Part shown: positions 53,647 to 64,000 of the stretch, one piece after another | How the letters are laid out: the number at the start of each line of letters is the position of its first letter | How positions within the stretch are numbered: the stretch's first letter is position 1 | From: Stramonita haemastoma | Lineage: Eukaryota > Mollusca > Gastropoda > Neogastropoda > Muricidae | Reading direction: 5' to 3' | NCBI GenBank assembly: GCA_030674155.1 | Contig: CM060318.1 | Coordinates: 73,818,771-73,882,770 of the forward strand | DNA length: 64,000 bases | The notes under the pieces: model-generated | Databases searched by the model: none | Seen by the model: only the letters and a program-made list of their open reading frames with translations | Told to the model about the DNA's origin: nothing | Position numbers and translations under genes: made by a program

Positions 53647-56600
53647 CCCATTCTTTAAAAAAAAAAAAAAAAGTTTCATCCTATTAATTACTCTCACTTT
53701 CCACAAAACTGTACCTTGCTGCATCTTTATGTCGGAGGACAAAATGCAGAATGGGCGAATGCAGGTCCCTTCCCCTTTCTTACCAAAGTACCTTGTCGAT
53801 TTACTGTATCATGTATACCTAGCTGCAAAACAAGCAAGTTGGAAGAACTGAATGAATCATATGCTATAATTTAACTGATCAAATGATAGTAGTACAAGGC
53901 AGGTCAAAGTCCATAGACCAGGGTGATTGCCAACTTCATTTCTAAAAATTTCTGCTTCATTTACAATGAATCTTTTCTCTAAGAACTGTATATTTTCAAA
54001 TTTTCTCATAAATTTAAATTCCACTCATGTTTTTACTTACCAATGTTACCCTATGTCGTACTCTTCTCTTGATGAATTCCAATACGACTCAAGACATTCT
54101 CACATCAACATGCCTGATTTATATTTTGTTTTTTGTGTTTTTTTTAATCAAAAACTTTGCTGTCGTGAAGTTGTACCACAAAAGGCTATATCGATCAGTA
54201 CAAGGCATGAACACCCACTATGGATAACATTCAAGTTAAATGGCCTGACTTGCGCCAGTTAAGGCATGTGCACCCACTATGGATGACCTTCACCCTGTTT
54301 GGACAAAGTCAAAGCAAAACACATTGCCATGACTTAAGGATCTTTATCTTTGACTTACATGGGGCAACTCCTAAACTAACATCAAATACAGTTTACTGAA
54401 AAGGGGCATGAAACTAAGACAAGTCAAAGCTTCCAAAACTGTAAATTTCAAACAAAAACAAGACAAAAACAGAATGAATTTTCTTCAGTGATTTACCATA
54501 TAAATAAAAAATAAAAATAAAAAAGATGCAGGTTCTGGAATGCAAATGCCTTTTTAATCTTTTAGATTGAAAACATACAGCAAAATGCACTTATTACATC
54601 ATTAACACATTATCACAACATGCCAATGCCCATGATTTCTGTAATTTTCAATTTCATTTCGCACACAACCCCCCCCCCCACAAAAAAAAAACCTTTCTTC
54701 TTTTGAATGACCTCTGCTTTTGTTTAGAAAATATAACAACTTTGACTAAAACTTCATGACCAGTTAGCTTCATATCCCCTTTACAGTAAATCAAATGGCC
54801 ATTCATTATTAATTAACAGCATTATAAAACAATCAGAACTAGAACAAAACACAGGTACTTTTAATCATCCATGCATAATACAAACCATCTTCCACCACTC
54901 TGTACTTTAAATTTTTTTTGCCAGTATAACTTTAACACAGTTAAAATAATACAATTATAAATAAAATTCCAAGATAAAAAAAAAAGCTGTTTGTTAGGCC
55001 TTCTCACAGGCCATAGTTAAAAAAGTACAGCTTCAACACCACTGCCATTCAAAATTTCTCGAAAATCAGTGAAAGCCACAACTAGACTTTTTCTTTTGTA
55101 AAATATTAACCATTTGCACCCAGGTTTGCTCAATAAATCAAAACAAAAAAAATGTTGAAACTGGCTGTGACCAAAGAACACATGGGATCATTTGGTTCTC
55201 CTCTAAAAATGATATACTGAAGTACATTTTTTGGTTAAACTCTTGAAACCCAAATGGGGCTCCAGCAGGTTATACACACAATCCTACTAAACAACCATAC
55301 AAGAAACTAAATTATGCCCACCTGAGGTTTAATTTTACTCTACCTCTTTCTTTCTTTTTAATCTGTTCTTTGTCACTGTCTTCAGTTATGTATTAAGTAC
55401 CTAGACATTCAAACTCTGTCTAAAAAATAAAATAAAATAAAAAACATGCTCTGATAATCAGTTGTTAAAAAGAAGGGAAAAAAAACAAAAAAACTTTTTA
55501 ACAAACATCTGTATTTGATCAAAACAGACGAAAGATCCACCTGGTAATGTAAAAACAGTATGCATCCAGTAGTACCCAAATATTGCATTAAATCAACTGA
55601 ATTATATTTGTTGTCTGTGTTCAATTATTCATTCATTCCAAGTACATCAAAACTAAACCAATGGCCATTTGTTTCATTCTCCACACCAGAATACCCAAGT
55701 CTGGTGACAGTTCCCAGCAGCCAAAACCTGCTACAGTTTAGATTTTATGTGGGTTTTTTTGGAAACAGCATAGCTCAGTGTTCAGAGCAGCCAATGTAAT
55801 GCAGCATCAAGCTTGATTACCAATTGGATGGGCAACAGTTTGCGTGCCTTAGGTTCAGTTCTGTTCAGTCCTCCAGTTCACCTAGCTGTAAATGGGTACC
55901 TGCCTCTTAAGGGTCAGGGACAGTAAAGCAGCAAAGGAGAGGAGATGGGCGCTGCCCTAAATATGCTGGCCCCTGGACAACCCAAGGTCTCTGATACCTC
56001 ACTCCCCTATAACTACATTGGTTATGGGAACACCTTTAACCTTTTATTTTTTCTATATTTGATTCTCAAGTTCCACCCCCTCCCCCTGCACATCTTTCTC
56101 ATGTTAACTACCAAAAACCATGCTTTTTGTGCTGTTAGTGTTGCATCAATAATGCCTAAAGTGTGTATATTTGGTCCAATCTACAGAGCTGTGTAATATT
56201 AATATAGCATGTACAGTTCTTACACAGAAACAACAACACTCCAAAAATTGAGAAAAAAAAAAGCGTTTTGATAGAATCTTTACTCTCTGAAGTGACGAAA
56301 GAAAAATAAGCATTTTGAGATTTATATTAGTGTCCTTTTTTTGTGAATAAAAGCAGCAAAAAAAATTATCCATGAAATGAAAACTTTGGTATTGTTTAAT
56401 TGCTTACATTATTAATGAGCCATGCTTTCCTTTACTGGACAAGTTTTAAACGGGAAGATGCATTCTGAGCCCCAAATAAAGTCAAATAATATCACATGTT
56501 AAGTTTCCTAGCCCTTTAATCGATAGTTCAGCTGTCCTATTCAATCTGAAGCATATCAACACAGGTTTTGTGATGTACTTGATGTGTCATGAATGTGTTC

Positions 56601-58894
56601 CAAATTACAAATTGCTGAAATGTATTCAACAAATGGATATATTTTGTTCTGAATACATGAAGTGATCATCAATTTGGTTGTTTGCATTATATTTTACTTC
56701 TATCAACCCACCTAGTAAAGTGAAAAAATCTAAATGTTACTACTGCATACAAAGATACTGACTGAAAAGCACCTTGGGTTTCTAAAAAAAGTTGATGCAG
56801 ATGAAATATATAACTTACTGCAAAAAGGTCATCATCCGGAGGGGTGGTCACTTTCAAAAAAAAAGAAAAGATGTTTCTAAAAATACCCGAGTCTATTTTC
56901 TGTGTGGGTGATGTGAATGAGTGGTATATATAGTGGAAATAAAATGCAAACATCATTTAATGCTGTTGTTGAGAAATCAAAGGTTAAATGTAATTTTTGC
57001 CAGAAAAAATGGCGCCCAAAAACGGACGCTGCTACACCACTGACAACAAAGCTCGTTCAGAGCCAAAGTATAATCGGGATACCATTTCTCTTTTAGTGAT
57101 AGAAACAAGAAAAGTCAAAATAATTAACATATGCAGCTGATGTAATGAAAATGGTTTTGTGTACTAGAAAATCTTTTTTTTTTTAAATAAAGCAGTCGCA
57201 CATCATCTTCGGTGTAATCACATTTTCACATGGTCCGTTGAACTTTCTCAACGTCTATCACAACAATGTGGGCACAAAGGGACTGCTGGTGACCTACTTT
57301 CGATTGACCAGTGACCAAACTGCACAGGCAGATGAGAATTGGTTGATCTTTCATTGAATTTTTTTTTTCCAAGGCAGTTTTGTCCATCATCCATTTTTTT
57401 AATGTAATCTGTGAAGTACGACAATTTTTCTGATATAATGCTAAATTAAAAGCTATAATTTTGAAATGTTTACAACACTTCCAGTTGGTCACAAGATAGC
57501 TGTGATTTGATTTATAGCAGTAGAAAGCGTCATTGTTGACTGCTACAACTTCGGAATGGTGTGTGGTAAACAAAGGGGAAAACATGATGTGCGATCACCA
57601 AGCAGACAACACGGGGAGTGATGCTTATTTTTGTGATATCCTTGTAATTTGGGGGGTTTATAGTTGTGTAGAATAAAAGTATGTGGCTCCCAGCATTAGT
57701 GAGACTAGTGACAACATGATCTTGCCATGTCAGGATGAATGATGTTTTTCCTCAGGTTACTCAAAAACATTTGGGTAAGCCCAAGATGTGATCACTGATC
57801 CTAGATTTGATGGGTTTTTTCAAATGTTTAATTTTGTTCAAATTATAACCTGCAGAATAAAGATATGCTAAAAAGAATTTTAAAGAAAAACAAACATGTT
57901 TTTGTGACCCCAAAGAAAGAGTTAAAGAAGTAAGCTGGGCCTGAAATGTGACTTAAAAAAAAATTAAAACAAGAAGTTTCTTCTTTGATTACACAACAGG
58001 ATAATTTATTGTGAATGTGATGAACTATCAGGTTTTGCAGTTTTTCCTAGTATTACAAAAAGTGCATGGTATACACTTAACTTCATATAATTTTGTTCAA
58101 AAGTAGTGTTATTCTGTGTAGGACTATGAGTCATTGAGTAGGTGGTAGGAATGCTCTTGCCCATTGCAGACATTGATCAATTATAAAGACATTGGTTTTT
58201 TATTTCGTACCATTCTCCTTTATTAAGCAACTTTACAAAGATGCTTTTTGATAATTTGTTTCAAATGAAAACTCAAAATTGCACATAATTTTTTCGTTAA
58301 TTTTTTTTCCCCACTTGAGTGATAAATTGCTTTCCCCCATATTTAAAGACATGTCAGTAGCAATTTTTAAGTGAATTGATGTGTTTTAAGTGAAAATAAT
58401 GAAGAAAACTGATATTCAAAGATTATTTTAGGTTTTAAACAAATATACAATTTTAAGCCATTCTAGTGCTCTGGCATTATGCAGAGGTGCAACATATTTC
58501 CTCTATGATATCCCCCCGATACCCCCTTTCCCCAGTCCTTTTCCAACTGGTTTTATTTTCAATTTTATTTTATTTCATTGTTTTTTGGTGGTGGTTGTGT
58601 TGTTGCTTTAGGTAGTGATGGACGATTATCACATTGTTGTAAAATTGTACAATTTGTTCTGCCCTTTCTTGCTTTTTAAAAAAATTATATAAATCTGAAG
58701 TTAAATGAACAGTACTGACTAGTTAACAGCTTTTTTTTTTTTTATTTTTTTTTTTTTATAGTATTAGACATTTGGAGTGTTGCATAATTATCATCCTCTT
58801 GTATACTTGTAAATGAAGTAAAATGTGACTTTATAAGCCATATTAAATACCAATCCCAGCCAAACCATTGGTTCCCAACAAAAACATATCAATC
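53647..58894. other. Upstream of the GW182 start exon: intergenic or 5' UTR intron
   Basis: Holds a SINE at 55758. A short duplication (cacccactatggat) occurs at about 54211 and 54268. No gene is supported. A weak promoter-like patch lies near 57000-57090 and an inverted-repeat pair at 57196/57594. Confidence 0.5.
55758..56045 (+). mobile_element. tRNA-derived SINE, family A, diverged copy
   Basis: The head catagctcagtgttcagagc, the body segment cacctagctgtaaatgggta and the end gggaacacctttaacctttt match the family A copies at 9525 and 36391, with small deletions in the head. No target duplication was recognised. Confidence 0.75.
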
Positions 58895-59175
58895 GTAAAG
58901 AAGCGTAAACTTTATATGGTATGGGCATGTCACAAGATCAAGAGGACTTGCAAAAACCATTCTGCAAGGCACTGTCCAAGGAGGAAGAACAAGAAAGAGA
59001 TGGGAGGACAACATCAGCAAATTGACAGGCCTAGAACAAAATTTTGAAAAAGGCAGAACAGAGACAGGAATGGAGGGAACTGGTTGTCAAGTCTTCAGGG
59101 GTGCCCCCACGGACACCAGACAAATGGATAAATAGATAAATATAGATAGATAGATATAGATATAGATAGATAAAT
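58895..59175 (+). mobile_element. Old RTE-like LINE 3' end with (GATA)-type tail
   Basis: Plus-strand frames read KTILQGTVQGGRTRKRWEDN and, after a frameshift near 59045, EQRQEWRELVVKSSGVPPRT. This is the C-terminal end of an RTE-type polyprotein related to, but clearly diverged from, the copies at 33163 and 53334. It ends in a degenerate TAGA/TAAA repeat (59128-59175). 5'-truncated and frameshifted. Confidence 0.75.
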
Positions 59176-60019
59176 CAATTTATTTTACACTAATCCAAAA
59201 GATTTATTAATAGCCAAGTACTTTCCAGTTTTGTATTTGTGTCACACAAATGGTACTCAGCCCTGCAGAATGACCCATATTCCACAGTTCTAAAATCTGA
59301 TAATAAATGAAATGAATTTTTTTCCAAAGCAAACCACCAAATGAACATGGCTAAATCTCATGTCATATTCAAATTTTCCACCTGAATTCTACAAATATCC
59401 TAAAATTTCATACTTACAAGTATGTGATGGTGATCAGTTTCATACACAGAAATGCACACTGCATGAAGACGGAGATCTGAAATCAATCACAAACAGTGAA
59501 ACACTTGAAATCAATGCAGTCACAATTACCAGTTTAAAGGTTTTTGTTTTTCAAAACAAATATATTACATATCTAACTTGCAAAAGTGACATTCCCTTGA
59601 AACTGGAGATTCAGATTTGGTCACGAAACTCACTGACTTATGGGTTTACTATGCTGTCGAATTGTTGGCGCTCATTTACTCTGCCCCCCCCCCCCAACCA
59701 CACACACACACACAAAGAATTTCCACTGCATGATCTATTTTCTCCTCTTTTTTCCCTATTTTTTCAACACAGCATGTGACAAAATTGAAACACTTGTGAG
59801 CTTTGTATGACAACACTCCTTCACTAAACAAGGATTTTTTCATTTCTTTGGCTAGTGTTCTGAGATTCACCAATCGTCAGCTTTTGCATACATTGTATAT
59901 TGTATTATAACATATTTGTATTATATACCACTCTAATCCATAGCAAATTTTTCTGTGTGAAATTCAGGCTGCTCCTCCCCAGAAGAGTGCATCGCCACAA
60001 AAGCAAAGCCACCTTTTTT

Positions 60020-60180
60020 TTTCCTCATCCGAAAGACTAGCACCCAAACCACCACTCGTCTAGTGGATGGAGGGAAAGCTTCAGGCACAAACAAGGATCA
60101 AACTACAACATACTTGAAACTCAAGATTTTTCACTTTCTAGGCAGGTGTGTTACCTCTTGACTACCGCTGATCCACCCTA
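60020..60180 (-). mobile_element. Decayed SINE head region
   Basis: caaggatcaaactacaacat followed by gttacctcttgactaccgct reads on the minus strand as a worn B-box and A-box at SINE-like spacing; ctcatccgaaagactagcac at its left fits the body. Strongly diverged. Confidence 0.45.
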
Positions 60181-60441
60181 ACTGCAACCATTAACCTACA
60201 AAAAATTTGAAAGATCAGACACAATGGTCTACGCTAAACAGGTTTAAATGTGTGCGCAGGGATTTCTGCATGTGTTCACACATGGAACCTCTGTTAAATA
60301 CTAATAGTAGTCTCATCTGAAGGACTTTTGGGGGGTCAGTACCACTGATAATACTCAGAAAAAGAACCCCCTCAAATGGACGCCTCGGTGGTGGCTAAAC
60401 ATACATAGTAAACAATGAAGAAATTGGAAGCCTTGTGGCAG

Positions 60442-60589
60442 GCAACAGCCTACCTATGAAAATTCCTACAGACAGACATTGATGGAAATATTCTCAGCAG
60501 ACTCATTTTCTAAGGCAAGCAACAGCCTACCTATGAAAATTCCTACAGACAGACATTGATGGAAATATTCTCAGCAGACTCATTTTCTA
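60442..60589 (+). repeat. 71-bp direct duplication
   Basis: The unit starting gcaacagcctacctatgaaa and ending gactcattttcta occurs at 60442-60512 and 60519-60589 with no difference seen; the spacer is six bases. Confidence 0.95.
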
Positions 60590-61247
60590 CACAGTGTGCA
60601 AAACATTCACCCCTTCACGTTACACAACTATTTGAAGCATCTGAGCCAATCATATGATCTGCAAGTATGCCGTTTATGTGCTTCTGCATACATGTATCTT
60701 AGCTCAAATGTGGTCAGTTTGGGGTTTTTTTCTCTGCCCCCTCCCCCTCATCAACTTTTCAGTTTTTTCTCCTCCCACCAGTGCTGTGATTACATCTAAT
60801 CTATAGCACTGCAGTATACGGAAGGGGGGGGGGCTGATACATGCTTAATAAATGCCAGACATTTATTCACTCATCTGAAGGATCTGTCCACAATCTCTTC
60901 CATTTTCTGGTCATCAACCACAAAGGACTGCTGAGTGAGATGATTTATGATACCGAATTTCGAAACTAGATTTGACATGCCCCCAGTTTCATGGCGGTGG
61001 CCAAAATCATATGATCTTACAATTCAAAAACAAGATTTGCTGGTTTTGGCAAGAGTTCTTAGAATCTTAAGCAGCTGGTGTCCAATGATAATGATAAAAA
61101 AAACATCCAAATCCAAGAGATATATTTTTTACTTATTTCAATCAAGACAGACAGGAGGGGGATGCATGTGCTTGTATTGTTGCGGTGTAAAACAGTTTAA
61201 CAACAGATTTGTAGCAATAGCACAAACAGAACACAGTGCTGGCTGGA

Positions 61248-61249
<2 letters not shown>

Positions 61250-61281
<32 letters not shown>

Positions 61282-61348
61282 ACTCGTGTGTGTGTGCGTG
61301 TGCATGCATGCGTGTACATGTGTGTGCACGCATGTGTGTGCATGCGGT
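61250..61348 (+). repeat. (GT)n microsatellite with GCAT variants
   Basis: GT units passing into GTGCATGC-type variants. A SINE-like piece (tttacagtctcatccaaaag) follows at 61348. Confidence 0.95.
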
Positions 61349-61714
61349 TTACAGTCTCATCCAAAAGACTTTTGGGGAGGATCGAGTCCTAGGACCTCAA
61401 ATTTCAAAATCATTGGATGGATTTTAAAGTGAGCAATTTAAGTACATTAAGAAAAGGAGAATTAACTGCAGAAGAAATAAAATTTATGGCATTATCCGCT
61501 TTTCTGTTATTTCTCATTGATGGTGATGGTTGTCAAAATGTAAACGTTGTTACACTGCTACACCAATTAATCCATAATGTCTCTGATTTTAATGAAATAA
61601 TGTACATGGATTTACCTGTTAACAATACATGTTCATAGTGACAAGCAAGATTTGCCATATTGGAGGTTTATGTGCATTGTCAGCTAATGAAGATGTTTGC
61701 GACATCGTAACATA

Positions 61715-62709
61715 CAGGGTTCGCGCTAGGATTTTTTAAAACCGGTACTGCGATTTGCCATTTCAGAGATATCTTGACCAACTCCCCCAAAATCGGTCCC
61801 CAGAAAATAAAATCCAGTACGTACTGTGAACAAAACAAACTATTCAGTGAGGGGTGGGGGAGGGGGGGATTGTTCGGCAGCAAAACTAAATCTAAATTGA
61901 ACGCAAATCTTTCAGACTTTGACTGCCGTACTGCTGCCACTCACTTCTTGAGCACGAAGCCACGCAGGAAATAGGTTTTTTTTTTTCTAGCGCCTGTGCC
62001 ACTGTCCGTGTCAGTCTGTTTTGCATGGCATCATTCGTGAGACTTTATTTTTCTTTCTTGTTTCTATGCTTAGCGCTCATCTAGATCTTTCGTTCAATTT
62101 AGATTTAGTTTTCGACTCTTCTCTCTCTAAGCAACACGCAAATTCATAGTCAAAGACCCTCCGCTTTTCGCTTTTCGTAAGAGCAGGCCATCCTGTTCCC
62201 GTGGGAACAGATGACATTTACAAAACTGCATACACATGGGGACTGGATGTAAAAAAGCACAGGAGTGCTTATTCCATTATCCTCGATATAAAAGATTAAA
62301 AGAATAAAGATTAAATAAATCTAGGCCCCATTTACTCATTGTGAATGGAAGTTACTGTCATGCCGAGAAGAGCGCGAAGCTCTATTCTTTCACAGTAAAG
62401 CTTGCTGTTCTGCGTGCTAGGCTAATCATGCTGGCGCCAAAGATGTTCGTCCGAAGGGGTGGTGGTAGGAAGGGGTAGGTGCATGGCGATCTTAACTAGT
62501 TAAGATCGCCATGGGTAGGTGCGTAAGCACAGTACAGGCGCATGACAGACTGTCAGAAAATGTCACTTCAGACTTTTTTTTTGAGACGGAAATCTAATCG
62601 GTCACAGGCAAACAGAATCGGTACGCGGTACCGGCTACTTCGAAAATTTTCGGTATTCCCTGTTTACAATCGGTAAAATACCGACAATTACCGGTTATCG
62701 CGAACCCTG
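61715..62709 (+). mobile_element. Non-autonomous TIR element, copy 3, with a palindromic insertion
   Basis: Begins cagggttcgcgctaggat and ends ccggttatcgcgaaccctg. A 6-bp duplication, aacata, flanks it at 61709-61714 and 62710-62715. Length 995 bases. The extra length over copies 1 and 2 is mostly a 40-base insertion at 62483-62522. The SINE-derived piece is at about 62164-62300. Confidence 0.82.
62473..62522. mobile_element. 30-bp perfect palindrome inserted with a 10-bp target duplication
   Basis: gggtaggtgc occurs at 62473-62482 and 62513-62522. Between them, 62483-62512 is a perfect 30-base palindrome with half-site atggcgatcttaact. Copy 1 of the host element has a single uninterrupted ggggtaggtgcgtaag at this point, and copy 2 the same in reverse complement. 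So this is a discrete insertion with a target duplication, as if by a transposase acting on a TIR-only substrate. Confidence 0.75.
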
Positions 62710-63062
62710 AACATAGTTACACCTTAACCAAAACAGGTGTTTTTTTTAAAGAGTTGTAAAATGCTGTCTTGTGGATGAATTTAGCAGACATTCACTGGCG
62801 ATTGTTGCTGGTGTTATTTGCAGAGTACAGGATTCTGAAAATTGAAGCAGAACTGTGTTGTAACATTTTCTACACGAAAACTTCAAAATTGTATCCAGGA
62901 TGTGTTTTAAGCATTCTTACATTAATAAATGCCTTTATTCATCTCATTATGATGAACTTAAAGCATTTGTATGACCATCTTTAGCCAAATCAGCACTATG
63001 CAGTCTACGGCAAAGCAGACGATCCCAAGTTTTCGTCGGGCTCTGTTAGGCAACTCATAGCA

Positions 63063-63396
63063 AGAGACGGATAGCCTAGTGGTCAGAACATTGCGCTGGC
63101 AATTTGACAACCCGGGTTCAAATCCGGTTGAGGAGATTTTTCTTCTGGAGTGAACATCGGTGCTGACTCCACTCTCCCCCAAAGCCCTTCAGATGACACT
63201 TTAAACCAAGGCCCCGTGTGCGAACGCACGCAGAACACCTTGCGTACACGTTAAATCCTGTTCCGCTTTTCGTAAGAGTAGGCCATCATGTGCCGGTGGG
63301 AACAGATGACATTTACAAATCTGCATACACACGGGACTGGATGAAAAAAAGCACAAGAGTGCTTATTCCATTATCCTCGGTATAAAAGAATAAATC
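63063..63396 (+). mobile_element. tRNA-derived SINE, family B, near full length
   Basis: A-box tagcctagtggtcag (63072-63086) and B-box gggttcaaatcc (63114-63125) form the head. The body has aaggccccgtgtgcgaacgc and aggccatcatgtgccggtgg, and the tail is tataaaagaataaatc. This is the family whose 3' half is embedded in all three copies of the TIR element. No target duplication found. Confidence 0.82.
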
Positions 63397-64000
63397 AATA
63401 ACGCAGTTATGGCTTCGTTTGGACGTCTAAATACAAAAGTTGGAAAGTTAAATGCAATATTTTTAGAGCAGGATAATGTTAAACAATGTATTCTTTTCTT
63501 AGTTAAGAAAATATATGGTTCATTTGCACTGAAGACTTGTAAAGTGCTCATGTGTTGAACACTGCATATATGCATGTCCCCTTTTCAGGTGCTATTTTTG
63601 GACTTTTTTTTCACATTCAATTGCAATTTCTCAAAAACAGGCCAAACATACAAACATCCCTTGATACTGTAATTTCTTTAACCTTATTCATTGGGATATC
63701 TTAATTTACACAGCATTGAAAAGAAACCATTCTTATGAAATTGAAAATCAAATCCACCTGTTGTAGATCACCCCCAATAGTGACCAAGAGCAAAGAATGA
63801 CTCGGGTTTAAATTACTCAGAAGATGACATTATGAAAAGTTTTTAATTTCTCTTCATATGTTTTTATTGGCATATTACATTTCTAGTAGATAATTGTACA
63901 CACATGCTGGAAACAAATTACCAACAAGAGAAATTTGAACACATGTGCAAATCTATTCCTTGTGCATGTAACCAGCAAAAACAAAAAGAATACCCGTAAA
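63397..64000. other. AT-rich, nothing recognised
   Basis: No gene or repeat recognised to the window end. Confidence 0.6.

Larger units (their letters stand above)
59176..61249. other. Non-coding with decayed SINE pieces
   Basis: No gene seen on either strand. Confidence 0.6.

Noticed and set aside
56819..56850. 32-base micro-exon on the minus strand reading TTPPDDDLFA before GTAAGT
   Set aside because: Its phase 0 end cannot be joined in frame to the next GW182 exon (a stop follows quickly), and the sequence resembles a SINE segment. It could only be 5' UTR.
57226..57585. 119-codon minus-strand open frame
   Set aside because: No recognisable domain, and it may be internal to an inverted-repeat element. 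Kept only as a finding about the repeat.

Overview
The window is AT-rich animal nuclear DNA: small exons far apart, long repeat-filled introns, many microsatellites and several families of tRNA-derived SINEs, LINE fragments and short inverted-repeat transposons. There is no bacterial or organellar signal. The repeat style and the single invertebrate-type GW182 protein suggest a lophotrochozoan, most likely a mollusc and perhaps a gastropod. That placement is inference from general knowledge, not a database result.

The one gene I recognise is on the minus strand. It encodes a GW182/TNRC6 (gawky) protein, the Argonaute-binding scaffold of miRNA silencing. Eight coding exons can be joined with consistent splice phases: 53146-53212 (probable start), 49706-49840, 43475-45429 (GW-rich), 38498-38608, 36188-36274 and 32791-32848 (together the UBA domain), 30065-31693 (Q-rich and PAM2) and 25753-25811 (first strand of the RRM). 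This gives about 1,367 codons. I could not find the rest of the RRM and the C-terminus. They may be in small exons below 25.7 kb that I missed, or beyond the window.

The introns and flanks are a record of nested transposition. Going down in coordinates: 61.7-62.7 kb, 40.4-41.4 kb and 27.0-27.9 kb hold three copies of a roughly 0.95-1.0 kb TIR element that carries a SINE fragment inside it. At 47.3-48.1 kb lie two adjacent MITEs, one piggyBac-like (TTAA) and one Harbinger-like (TAA). At 36.4-38.3 kb a SINE is split by a LINE tail that is itself split by an RTE-like reverse-transcriptase fragment, with target-site duplications visible at each level. At 33.0-35.0 kb a decayed piggyBac-like element contains an RTE-like LINE with a 5' inversion. 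At 23.6-25.3 kb a LINE with two frameshifts lies just downstream of the last exon found.

The region 1-23.6 kb holds no gene I can support. It contains microsatellites, one well-bounded SINE, and stretches that could be intron or long 3' UTR of the GW182 gene. The region 54-64 kb, upstream of the probable start exon, likewise shows only repeats, with one weak promoter-like patch near 57.0 kb.
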